Of a stretch of 21,188 nucleotides of DNA, positions 6,839 through 13,967 are shown one piece after another (positions within the stretch are counted from its first letter, which is position 1; each line of letters opens with the position of its first letter). Made by a program: the position numbers and the translations under genes. The stretch is from contig JAFTLD010000060.1 of the NCBI GenBank assembly GCA_017452945.1, positions 1-21,188 on the forward strand. Reading direction: 5' to 3'. The DNA is from Clostridia bacterium. Lineage in GTDB: Bacteria > Bacillota_A > Clostridia > Oscillospirales > CAG-272. The notes under the pieces are model-generated. The model was not told where the DNA came from. It did not search any database and saw only the letters and a list, made by a program, of their open reading frames with translations.

Positions 6839-7611
6839 AGGTCATGATCATTGGCGCTGCAGGCCGCATGGGCAAGGAGCTTTTGGCGCTGGTACAGAAC
6901 GGTTATGCAGGTACAACTGCCGCCATCGGCATTGACGCTTATTCAGACGAATACCCCCACACACCGGGAGCATGCGGTGAGATCCCTGACGTGATCGTGG
7001 ATTTTTCGCACATGAGTGCTACCGACGCGGTGCTTGATTGGGCCGTGGCCAACAACGTCCCTTGTGTAATCGGCACTACGGGACACACCGAGCAGCAGCT
7101 CTCTCATATCGCAAAAGCTGCCGAGCACATTCCCGTATTCCATTCGGGCAACATGTCGGTAGGCATTGCGGTGCTTTTGCAGCTTGCAAAGCAGACCGCA
7201 CGCGCATTCCCCGATGCAGATATTGAGATCATTGAGGTGCATCACAAGCACAAGGCGGACGCCCCCAGCGGTACGGCCTTGATGCTGGCCAAGGCTATTG
7301 AGGAGGTGCGCCCCGATTCCAGACGCGTGCTTGGCAGAAGCGGCCAGGGCAAAAGAGAGCCGCAGGATATCGGCATTTCCGCGGTACGCATGGGCAACGT
7401 GGTGGGTGAGCACAAGGTATGTATCTGCACCGACAGCCAGACCATCACGCTGGAGCATAAAGCGCACACCCGCGCTTTGTTTGCCGAGGGTGCCTTGACG
7501 GCAGCGGCATATATTCGGGGCAAGACCCCCGGGCTTTACAACATGCAGGTCATGTTGGACGAGCTGAATAAGGAGAAGGATTATGAAGATAGCAATTGTG
7601 GGATACGGTAA
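6835..7611 (+). CDS. dapB: 4-hydroxy-tetrahydrodipicolinate reductase
   Basis: A 258-residue cytosolic NAD(P)H-dependent reductase forming tetrahydrodipicolinate. The dinucleotide motif GAAGRMG is at 7-13 and IGTTGH at 79-84. The catalytic stretch EVHHKHKADAPSGTA is at 134-148, with the conserved His pair at 136-137 and Lys140. The ATG overlaps the dapA stop by 4 nt. The 3' end overlaps the next gene by 29 nt, so the last nine or so codons (ending ...NCGIR) are shared with the start of ddh in another frame. Length is slightly below the E. coli enzyme, as in other Firmicutes. Confidence 0.96.
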   Translation: MKVMIIGAAGRMGKELLALVQNGYAGTTAAIGIDAYSDEYPHTPGACGEIPDVIVDFSHMSATDAVLDWAVANNVPCVIGTTGHTEQQLSHIAKAAEHIPVFHSGNMSVGIAVLLQLAKQTARAFPDADIEIIEVHHKHKADAPSGTALMLAKAIEEVRPDSRRVLGRSGQGKREPQDIGISAVRMGNVVGEHKVCICTDSQTITLEHKAHTRALFAEGALTAAAYIRGKTPGLYNMQVMLDELNKEKDYEDSNCGIR

Positions 7612-8554
7612 TCTCGGCCGCGGTGTGGAAGCCGCGCTGACTGCCGCTCCCGATATGCAGGCTGTGGGAATTTTCACGCGCCGTGACCCCGCGAGCGTGC
7701 AAAGCGTCATGGGCTTGCCCGTATACGGTATGAGTGCGCTGGAGGGCATGACGGACGAGATCGACGTTGTCATCAACTGCGGCGGTTCTGCAACGGACCT
7801 GCCCCACTCCACCCCCGCGCTGGCTGAAAAATTCCACGTGGTGGACAGCTTTGACACGCACGCAAAGATCCCCCAGCATCGTGCTGCGGTCGATGCAGCC
7901 GCACGTAAAGGCGGTAAGGTGGCCGTGATCTCTGTTGGTTGGGACCCCGGTATGTTTTCGCTGACCAGACTTTACGCGTCAAGCATACTGCCCGACGGCA
8001 AAAGCTACACCTTTTGGGGTACGGGCGTCAGCCAGGGGCACTCGGATGCCATTCGTCGCATCGAGGGCGTAGCGGATGCAAGACAGTACACGGTGCCGAT
8101 CGAGGCGGCTATGGAGCGCATCAAGAACGGTGAGATGCCGACGTTTGCAGCGGCAGATATGCACGAGCGCGTTTGCTACGTGGCCATCAAGGACGGTGCG
8201 GACGCAGCAGAGATCGAGCAAAAGATCGTGACCATGCCCGACTATTTTGCCCCTTACAAGACCACCGTGCATTTTGTCAGCTTGGAGGAATTGCACCGCG
8301 ACCACGCAGGTCTGCCGCACGGCGGCACGGTCATTCACGCGGGCAAGGCTGCAACAAGCTCGGCGCACACCATCGAATACAAGCTGAATTTGCAGTCCAA
8401 CCCCGATTTCACAGGCAGCATTCTGGTGGCCTTTGCAAGAGCGGCATACAGGCTCGGGCAGATGGGCGAGTGCGGCTGCAAAACCGCGTTTGACATCGCA
8501 CCTATCTTGCTCTCACCGCAAGACCCCGAGGAGCTGTACGCGCACCTGCTGTAA
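7583..8554 (+). CDS. ddh: meso-Diaminopimelate dehydrogenase
   Basis: A 323-residue NADPH-dependent enzyme that converts tetrahydrodipicolinate and ammonia directly to meso-diaminopimelate, bypassing the acylated intermediates. The Rossmann start MKIAIVGYGNLGRGVE, then GIFTRRDP, INCGGSATDLP and ISVGWDPGMFSLTR, are characteristic of Ddh and unlike other pathway dehydrogenases. AAGGAG lies about 8 nt before the ATG at 7583, inside dapB. It completes a dapA-dapB-ddh operon under the lysine riboswitch, so the product feeds both peptidoglycan and lysine. No clear terminator follows at once; the first good one is at 8809-8844. The in-frame length and motifs look intact. Confidence 0.95.
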   Translation: MKIAIVGYGNLGRGVEAALTAAPDMQAVGIFTRRDPASVQSVMGLPVYGMSALEGMTDEIDVVINCGGSATDLPHSTPALAEKFHVVDSFDTHAKIPQHRAAVDAAARKGGKVAVISVGWDPGMFSLTRLYASSILPDGKSYTFWGTGVSQGHSDAIRRIEGVADARQYTVPIEAAMERIKNGEMPTFAAADMHERVCYVAIKDGADAAEIEQKIVTMPDYFAPYKTTVHFVSLEELHRDHAGLPHGGTVIHAGKAATSSAHTIEYKLNLQSNPDFTGSILVAFARAAYRLGQMGECGCKTAFDIAPILLSPQDPEELYAHLL

Positions 8555-8571
8555 CACCACCAACTACCACA

Positions 8572-8716
8572 GGCTGAAAGCTTTCACCCACCCCACCCAA
8601 ACGGTCCACCTCCACAGGATGAAAGTTTGGATCGAGCCTTTTCAAAGGCTCGCATGGGTCGAGGGCGTGAAGCCCTCGTCGCGCCCGCAGGGGCGAAACT
8701 TTTCTTTCGGCGTTTA
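8572..8716 (+). repeat. Dispersed intergenic repeat, copy B
   Basis: This is an inverted copy of 1-143. The best-conserved 105 bp run from CCACAGGATGAAAGTTTGG (8612) to CGGCGTTT (8716), with only scattered differences. GAGCC-ttttcaaa-GGCTC and GAGGGC-gtgaa-GCCCTC are the shared hairpins. The outer part (8572-8611) is a weaker match and contains a second CACAGG/TGAAAG unit. A degraded third copy is visible near 9283-9320. Confidence 0.8.
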
Positions 8717-8764
8717 ATTTCGCGAAGCGAAATATGTTCTTCTTTTGCGCCTACTTGCACAAAA

Positions 8765-8794
8765 AAGAACGGAGAGAATTTCCTCAATGTAAAA
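8765..8794. repeat. Left inverted repeat of the XRE cassette
   Basis: This 30-bp segment (AAGAACGGAGAGAATTT...CAATGTAAAA) matches the reverse complement of 9238-9267 at 29 of 30 positions. It is the left boundary of a segment of about 500 bp whose only gene is the XRE regulator. Just inside each copy lies a similar GGGAGA...TTCTCCC hairpin. Confidence 0.8.
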
Positions 8795-8808
8795 ACGTAA
8801 ATAACAAA

Positions 8809-8844
8809 GGGAGAGCCCATCAAGGTTCTCCCTTCTCTTTTTTG
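8809..8844 (+). terminator. Terminator-like hairpin left of the XRE gene
   Basis: GGGAGAGCC (8809-8817) pairs with GGTTCTCCC (8824-8832), followed by TTCTCTTTTTT. It could end rightward transcription from the dap operon. Its sequence resembles the hairpin at 9207-9240 on the other side of the XRE gene. Confidence 0.75.
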
Positions 8845-8845
8845 A

Positions 8846-8939
8846 CTAACACATATTCCGGACTTTCGTAATTCTTATCATTAACACAATTATATCGCAA
8901 AAATGTGTTAAAGTCAAGTATATTCTTAAGATTAACACA
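8846..8939. promoter_or_regulatory. Four TAACACA operator-like motifs
   Basis: CTAACACA at 8846-8853, TTAACACA at 8881-8888, its inverse TGTGTTAA at 8904-8911, and TTAACACA at 8932-8939. The second and third form an inverted pair. They cover the leftward promoter at 8889-8917 and the region just before the XRE ribosome site. They are probable binding sites for the adjacent XRE protein; this is an inference from position and repetition. Confidence 0.6.
8889..8917 (-). promoter_or_regulatory. Leftward near-perfect promoter facing away from the XRE gene
   Basis: Read leftward: TTGACT (8917-8912), a 17-bp spacer and TATAAT (8894-8889). A TTAACACA motif falls inside the spacer and another immediately follows the -10 box. 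I find no gene downstream in this direction before ddh, which runs the opposite way. The rightward strand shows only a poor promoter, with a TATATT at 8919-8924. Confidence 0.7.
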
Positions 8940-8957
8940 TTTTTGGGGGTGTTACGT

Positions 8958-9200
8958 ATGAAAATTTACGATTACAACGGCAGCAAAAATATTTGCGGGC
9001 AGAGAGTCAAGGAAGCCAGAAAGAAATGCAATCTCTCACAGGAAAATCTCGCGGCAAAGCTGCAGCTGGAGGGCGTGATCATTGAACGTGACAGCGTCAG
9101 CAGAATTGAAATCGGCACGCGATTTGTGGCGGATTACGAGATTGCCGCGCTGTGTAAAATTTTACACGTAACGCCCGGCTATTTGTTGGGAATGGAATAA
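8958..9200 (+). CDS. Small XRE-family transcriptional regulator
   Basis: An 80-residue protein consisting of a single Cro/C1-type helix-turn-helix. The recognisable core is NICGQRVKEARKKCNLSQEN followed by LAAKL, then RDSVSRIEIGTR and YEIAALCKILHVTPGYLLG. A GGGGGTG ribosome site ends about 6 nt before the ATG at 8958; an earlier TTG at 8943 overlaps that site and is rejected. It probably binds the repeated TAACACA motifs upstream and controls its own region. It has no partner gene: no toxin, integrase or phage gene is adjacent. The gene is framed by inverted repeats and similar hairpins, which suggests that gene and flanks form a unit. Confidence 0.88.
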   Translation: MKIYDYNGSKNICGQRVKEARKKCNLSQENLAAKLQLEGVIIERDSVSRIEIGTRFVADYEIAALCKILHVTPGYLLGME

Positions 9201-9206
9201 CGTATA

Positions 9207-9240
9207 GGGAGAATCCACACAGGGTTCTCCCTTTTGATTT
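9207..9240 (+). terminator. Terminator of the XRE gene
   Basis: GGGAGAATCC (9207-9216) pairs with GGGTTCTCCC (9222-9231, one G-U pair), followed by TTTTGATTTT. It begins 6 nt after the XRE stop codon. Confidence 0.82.
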
Positions 9241-9267
9241 TACATTGAGCAAATTCTCTCCGTTCTT
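9238..9267. repeat. Right inverted repeat of the XRE cassette
   Basis: This is the reverse-complement partner of 8765-8794, with one mismatch in 30. Farther right, 9283-9320 resembles a decayed copy of the dispersed repeat at 1-143, in the same orientation. Confidence 0.8.
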
Positions 9268-9331
9268 TCTTTACCATGCTTTTCTGAAAAAAGGTCGATC
9301 AAAAACTTTCATAGCAGGCTGTCTGTGTGAA

Positions 9332-10420
9332 TCACGTTTTGGCAATATGCTTTCTCATATCCAGCGCGCAAGCGACCAGAATGATCGCGCCCTTGATGAC
9401 CGTCATGATAGCCGGCTCAAAATTGAGGAACACCAAGCCCGCATTGACCAGCTGTAAAAGGAACACGCCCAGCATGACCCCTCGGATCTTGCCCACGCCG
9501 CCCATGAACGACACGCCGCCGATCACACACGCAGCAATCGCATCCAGCTCATAGTTGACACCGGTTGCCGTGGAGTTGGATGACACTCTGGCGCACTCAA
9601 CAAAGGCTGAAACGCCATACAGCACGCCTGCCAGAACAAACACACTGATAATAGTCTTTGCCACGCTGACACCCGAAACAGCCGCAGCCTCGGGGTTTGT
9701 GCCCACCGCGAACATGTTCTTTCCAAGCACGGTCTTATTCCACACGATCCACATGATCACCGTCACAAGCACCGCGATCCACAAATAGTTGGGAAACTGC
9801 ACGCCACCGATATTGATGCCGCCCGTAACAAGACTCGTATAACTTGGGTCAAGCCCTGCAATAGGTGCGCTGTTGTTCTGCCCCAACGACACGTACCACA
9901 TCACACCGCCGTACAAGATCAGCTGCGTGCCCAGCGTGACGATAAACGGATGCAGCTTGAATTTGGACACCATAAACCCATTAAAACCGCCCACAAATCC
10001 GCCAACCAGCATGACCAGCAAAAGTGCTACGGGGATCAACCATGGGCTATACGAAAGCATGGGAAACATCTTGCTCACCACTGCATTCGACTGCAAGAGT
10101 GATGCGCAAATGCACGCACAAAGGCCCAGGCAGCGGCCTGCTGAAAGGTCGGTGCCCGTCAACACGATGATTCCTGCCACGCCCAGCGCCATAATCAGAC
10201 GTGAAGCCGATTGCATAAGAATATTGACCACCGAATCCGCAGACAAAAATGCCGGATTGTATGCAAACACCGCGATCACAAATACCGCGATCAATATATA
10301 TAAGGCATTATCCAATATGCCGTTTTTGATAACTCCTGCCTTATCCTTGCCCGACATGGCCTTGAAATTGCCAAGGCTTGCCCGCACACGGCCAAAGGCT
10401 CCCGATCCTTTTTGTTCCAT
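9332..10420 (-). CDS. mglC: Galactose/glucose-type ABC transporter permease
   Basis: A 362-residue integral membrane protein of the MglC/RbsC permease family. A cytosolic basic N-terminus of about 35 residues is followed by roughly eight to ten hydrophobic helices. Family motifs include IVLTGTDLSAGR near residue 90, GFNGFMVSKFKLHPFIVTLG in the middle, and AIAACVIGGVSFMGGVGKIR near residue 290. It forms the membrane channel for the sugar delivered by the binding protein at 11936-13027. GGAG overlaps the end of the ATPase gene, 12 nt upstream. It is the last gene of the operon. No convincing leftward terminator was seen between it and the XRE cassette. Confidence 0.9.
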   Translation of the reverse strand: MEQKGSGAFGRVRASLGNFKAMSGKDKAGVIKNGILDNALYILIAVFVIAVFAYNPAFLSADSVVNILMQSASRLIMALGVAGIIVLTGTDLSAGRCLGLCACICASLLQSNAVVSKMFPMLSYSPWLIPVALLLVMLVGGFVGGFNGFMVSKFKLHPFIVTLGTQLILYGGVMWYVSLGQNNSAPIAGLDPSYTSLVTGGINIGGVQFPNYLWIAVLVTVIMWIVWNKTVLGKNMFAVGTNPEAAAVSGVSVAKTIISVFVLAGVLYGVSAFVECARVSSNSTATGVNYELDAIAACVIGGVSFMGGVGKIRGVMLGVFLLQLVNAGLVFLNFEPAIMTVIKGAIILVACALDMRKHIAKT

Positions 10421-10432
10421 TCCCTATCTCCA

Positions 10433-11917
10433 TCACACGTATTTGGCAGCCAACGCCATCAGTTCCTGCTCTGTATATTCTCCTCGCCGCATCTCACCCG
10501 CAATTCTTCCGCCGGAGATCACAATAATACGGTCACACATGCCAATCAGCTCAGGCATCTCGCTGGACACCATGATAATGCCTTTCCCCCGTTCTGCCAA
10601 CTGCGCAATCAGCGCGTAGATCTCGGATTTCGCCCCCACGTCCACACCGCGGCAAGGTTCATCCAAAAGTAACACGTCGGGATCTGTCAGCATCCATCTG
10701 CCAAGAATCACCTTCTGTTGGTTGCCGCCCGACAACAGCTTAATAGGCGTATGCCTTCCGGGTGCCTTGACTCGCAGATCAAAGATCACCTTATCGGTAT
10801 CCTTGTGCATCTGCCCCGTACGCAAGAGTCCTGACACACCGCGATAGCGCCCAAGCCTTGCCACGCATACATTATCGGTCAGAGAAAGCCCTCCGAATAT
10901 ACCCGTGGCGCGCCGCTCCTCCGTAAGCAGCGCAAGTCCCCCCTTGATCGCATCGGCAGGACGCCTTACGCGCAAAGCCTTGCCATCCAGCTCCACGCTG
11001 CCGCCCGTCATTCTGCGCATGCCAAACAGCGTTTCCAAAATCTCGGTGCGCCCTGCGCCCACCAGACCGCAAAAGCCAAGCACCTCCCCACGGTGCAGGA
11101 CAAACGAGATGTCCTGCAGTCCCTTGGCGCAAAGCCCGTTTACGCAAAGCAACGGTTGCCCCGGTGTGCGCTGTTGCGCAGGGTACAGATCGGTCAGTTC
11201 CCTGCCCACCATTTTTTCAATGATCTTTTGCGTGGTCAGTGCATCGGCAGAATCGGTGGAGATATATTGACCGTCACGCATGACGGTCACGGTATCCGAA
11301 ATGGCCAGTATTTCATCCATCTTATGCGAGATATAGATAATCCCGCAACCTCTTTTTTGCAGCTTTCGGATAATGCGAAACAGCTGCGCTACCTCACGAT
11401 CGGCAAGCGAAGACGTAGGCTCGTCCAGCACCAGCACCTTGGCCTGATAAGATACCGCTTTTGCAATCTCTACCATCTGCCTTTGCGCGACCGGCAGCGT
11501 CCCGATGATGCGTGCAGGATCAACGTCTACCTCAAGATCCTCAAACAGCTCCCGCGTTTTTTGCTCCATATACCGCTGCCGCACAAGGCCTCCCTTGGTA
11601 GGATAGCGACCAAGCCAGATATTGTCCGCCACGCTTCGACGCAGGGCTTGGTTGAGCTCCTGATGCACCATGGCAACACCGTGCTTCATGGCATCAGCCG
11701 GATTTTTGAAATCCACTTCCTTACCCGCAAGACGAATACTGCCGCCATCCTTTTGATAAATGCCGAACAGACACTTCATCAAGGTGGACTTTCCCGCACC
11801 GTTTTCACCCATCAAGGCATGCACACTGCCCGGAGCAACGCAAAGCTGTGCCCCGTCCAGTGCCTTGACACCGGGAAAGCTTTTGACAATATCCCGCATT
11901 TCCAGAATATACTCCAT
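10433..11917 (-). CDS. mglA: Galactose/glucose-type ABC transporter ATPase, two-domain
   Basis: A 494-residue protein with two fused ABC domains, the normal layout for MglA/RbsA. In the first domain Walker A is GENGAGKST (38-46) and Walker B is VLVLDEPTSS. In the second domain the Walker A is the degenerate GLVGAGRTE typical of this family. It is followed by the signature LSGGNQQKVILGRW and Walker B DVLLLDEPCRGVDVGAKSE. It powers sugar import at the cytosolic face with the permease downstream. The start has GAGG about 9 nt upstream. Spacing to the binding-protein gene is 18 nt. Confidence 0.93.
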   Translation of the reverse strand: MEYILEMRDIVKSFPGVKALDGAQLCVAPGSVHALMGENGAGKSTLMKCLFGIYQKDGGSIRLAGKEVDFKNPADAMKHGVAMVHQELNQALRRSVADNIWLGRYPTKGGLVRQRYMEQKTRELFEDLEVDVDPARIIGTLPVAQRQMVEIAKAVSYQAKVLVLDEPTSSLADREVAQLFRIIRKLQKRGCGIIYISHKMDEILAISDTVTVMRDGQYISTDSADALTTQKIIEKMVGRELTDLYPAQQRTPGQPLLCVNGLCAKGLQDISFVLHRGEVLGFCGLVGAGRTEILETLFGMRRMTGGSVELDGKALRVRRPADAIKGGLALLTEERRATGIFGGLSLTDNVCVARLGRYRGVSGLLRTGQMHKDTDKVIFDLRVKAPGRHTPIKLLSGGNQQKVILGRWMLTDPDVLLLDEPCRGVDVGAKSEIYALIAQLAERGKGIIMVSSEMPELIGMCDRIIVISGGRIAGEMRRGEYTEQELMALAAKYV

Positions 11918-11935
11918 ACCTTTGCCTCGCCCTTT

Positions 11936-13027
11936 TTATTTTGCACTCACAGGCGTATACGGAATGCGTAGCTTACGCACGTTTTTATCAAATTCATACG
12001 CCGTTCCTTCCAAAAAGCTCTTGTTTTCCATGATATTGGCTGCGATCTTGACAATTGCCTCAGCCATAGCTTCACCGTCCTGCTTGACCGTGCCCTGCAT
12101 TTTCCCGTTTTTAATAGCATCCATAGCAGTGGAAAGCGCATCCACACCGAACACGGGGACATACGCACCGTCACCGTCACGGCTGCCCTTGGTATTATAG
12201 CCCTTTGCCTCCAAAGCAGAAATCACACCCAGCGCCATATCATCATTATTGCACAGGACAAGCTCGATATTGGGCACACCGTTCTGGACGCGAAAAAGCG
12301 AGCCCATCATATTATTGGCCGTAGCACTATCCCAGTTGGCAAGCTGATCCGCACCCACACGCACCAGCACGTCACCATCCTTGTCCGCAGCTGTCAGCTC
12401 ATCATTGTCTGCAAGCAGCTCGTTTGCCTTAGACACCGCATATTTGGTGCGTCCGTCTGCCTCGGCATTGCCTACCTCAGCGCGAAACATGGCATATTGG
12501 ATCTTACCATCCCCGTTAAGATCGTACTTTTCAAACGCCTCGTTATCAGCAAGCATCTCAGAAACCAGCTCACCCTGCATATAACCGGGTGCATCAGGAT
12601 CGGTGCCCACAAAGCAGATATTGTCCGCGGTGTTGACGGCTGCATCCGAAACCTCTCGGTTAAAGAATATAACAGGCAGCCCTTTGGCATAAGCCTTTTG
12701 CGCCAACGCCTCGCCCGCGCTTTGGAAATCCACAGCGTTGATGATCAACAGATCCGCACCTTGCGTAATAGCAGTATCGATCTGCGTGCTTTGATTTTGC
12801 TGATTTGCCTCTCCGTTATAAAAGGTGACCTGCATGCGGTCACGGTAAGGTTTGAAATACTTCTCCAAGGCACCGCGCACCGTGGCAATATAGCTATCGT
12901 CAAATTTGTATGCAAACACCGCCACGCGGTAGGTATCTTGTCTTGCGCATCCTACAGTACACGCACCGATCAACAAACACAATCCGACCAACACGCTAAC
13001 TGCTCTTATTTTTAGTGAAAGTTTCAT
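11936..13027 (-). CDS. mglB: Galactose/glucose-binding lipoprotein
   Basis: A 363-residue secreted substrate-binding protein. The signal peptide ends in a lipobox-like region with Cys at 23 and 27 (LIGAC, TVGC), so it is probably lipid-anchored. The EF-hand-like loop DLNGDGKIQY (169-178) matches the calcium loop that marks E. coli galactose-binding protein. FGVDAL (293-298) and CNNDDMALG (259-267) also match that subfamily. The region equivalent to the E. coli sugar-contacting GHPDAEART reads GNAEADGRT (186-194), so ligand preference may differ. The ATG at 13027 follows GGAGGA; an in-frame ATG at 13054 has no ribosome site. It is the first gene of mglBAC. Confidence 0.92.
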   Translation of the reverse strand: MKLSLKIRAVSVLVGLCLLIGACTVGCARQDTYRVAVFAYKFDDSYIATVRGALEKYFKPYRDRMQVTFYNGEANQQNQSTQIDTAITQGADLLIINAVDFQSAGEALAQKAYAKGLPVIFFNREVSDAAVNTADNICFVGTDPDAPGYMQGELVSEMLADNEAFEKYDLNGDGKIQYAMFRAEVGNAEADGRTKYAVSKANELLADNDELTAADKDGDVLVRVGADQLANWDSATANNMMGSLFRVQNGVPNIELVLCNNDDMALGVISALEAKGYNTKGSRDGDGAYVPVFGVDALSTAMDAIKNGKMQGTVKQDGEAMAEAIVKIAANIMENKSFLEGTAYEFDKNVRKLRIPYTPVSAK

Positions 13028-13254
13028 TTTTGCTCCTCCGAAAGGATTTTTCATGCTTTATTTTGGCTTATATGAGTGCGTTTTATAAGCAAATACAATT
13101 GACAAATATTGTAATAAACAAAGAAAACCGAAGGTCATCCTTCGCAAATGAAACGTGGAGGTGATACGTTCCGGGAAAGGAGGATGAATCATTTCCTCAA
13201 CGCAAAAACGCACGATGCGTTCGCATCGTGCGTTTTTTCATATTCAAAAGCCTA
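13028..13254. other. Interval between mglB and rplA
   Basis: No convincing consensus promoter for mglB is seen on the minus strand here, so it may need an activator. The interval holds an imperfect palindrome ACAAT...ATTGT at 13106-13123 and a small hairpin CGAAGG-tcat-CCTTCG near 13130-13145. It also has GGAGGTGAT at 13157-13165, a perfect match to the anti-Shine-Dalgarno sequence but with no start codon at usable distance, and the terminator at 13204-13238. Confidence 0.5.
13204..13238. terminator. Bidirectional terminator after rplA
   Basis: ACGCACGATGCG (13208-13219) and CGCATCGTGCGT (13222-13233) form a 12-bp palindrome. It has five A residues on the left and six T residues on the right. 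It ends leftward transcription 17 nt after rplA and could equally stop rightward transcripts. Confidence 0.88.
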
Positions 13255-13950
13255 TCAGCTCAGCTTTGCGCCGTTGACCTTTACGCCGGGGCCCATGGTG
13301 GAAGCCACAACGCAGCTCTTGATATACTGACCCTTTGCAGCAGCAGGCTTAGCCTTGATGATAGCGCCGAGCAGAGTGTTAAAGTTCTCTTCCAGCTTCT
13401 CAGGGCCAAAGGATGCCTTGCCGATGGGGCAGTGGATGATGTTGGTCTTGTCAAGACGGTACTCGATCTTACCTGCCTTAGCCTCGCGAACTGCGCGAGC
13501 TACGTCGGGAGTAACGGTGCCGGCCTTGGGAGAAGGCATCAAGCCCTTGGGACCCAGGATCTTACCCAGTCTACCGATCACGCCCATCATGTCAGGGGAT
13601 GCGATAACAACGTCAAACTCGAACCAGTTTTCCTTCTGGATCTTTTCAGCGTACTCAGCGCCGCCAACGTAGTCAGCACCTGCATCCAGAGCTGCCTGAA
13701 CGTTGTCACCCTTAGCGAATACCAGGGTTCTTACGGTCTTACCGGTACCGTTGGGCAGTACGACTGCGCCTCTGACCTGCTGGTCAGCGTGACGGGAGTC
13801 AACACCCAGACGAACGTGTACTTCTACAGTTTCGTCAAACTTTGCCTTGGAAGTCTGGCATACCAATGCAAGAGCTTCTGCAGTATCATACAACTTGGAC
13901 TTCTCGATCAGCTTGGCGCTATCGGAATATTTCTTACCCATCTTTGCCAT
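13255..13950 (-). CDS. rplA: 50S ribosomal protein L1
   Basis: A 231-residue protein of the L1 stalk of the large subunit, which also usually represses its own operon by binding the mRNA. Diagnostic features are [18 protein letters not shown] at the start, the [20 protein letters not shown] motif in domain II, PKAGTV and the ending [11 protein letters not shown]. Length is normal. AAGGAGG precedes the ATG. It lies 17 nt after rplK and is followed by a strong terminator, so rplJ and rplL are not part of this transcript. Confidence 0.97.
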   Translation of the reverse strand: MAKMGKKYSDSAKLIEKSKLYDTAEALALVCQTSKAKFDETVEVHVRLGVDSRHADQQVRGAVVLPNGTGKTVRTLVFAKGDNVQAALDAGADYVGGAEYAEKIQKENWFEFDVVIASPDMMGVIGRLGKILGPKGLMPSPKAGTVTPDVARAVREAKAGKIEYRLDKTNIIHCPIGKASFGPEKLEENFNTLLGAIIKAKPAAAKGQYIKSCVVASTMGPGVKVNGAKLS

Positions 13951-13967
13951 TACGGTATACCTCCTTC

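Larger units (their letters stand above)
8555..8957. other. 403-bp gene-free, repeat-rich interval
   Basis: It holds repeat copy B (8572-8716), a small palindrome ATTTCGC-gaa-GCGAAAT (8717-8733), the left inverted repeat of the XRE cassette (8765-8794), a hairpin terminator (8809-8844), and the XRE upstream region with operator-like motifs and a leftward promoter (8846-8939). No credible coding sequence was found. Confidence 0.75.

Noticed and set aside
6943..7857. 304-codon minus-strand frame
   Set aside because: It is antisense to dapB and ddh, whose identities are secure.
8571..8590. TGAAAGCTTTCA palindrome as terminator of ddh
   Set aside because: The stem has no loop room and no T tract follows; it is better seen as part of the repeat.
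8584..8823. 79-codon minus-strand frame that could be served by the leftward promoter at 8889-8917
   Set aside because: It is a translation of hairpins and repeat copy B, is Arg/Ser/Gly/Pro rich, starts within a hairpin, and has no credible ribosome site.
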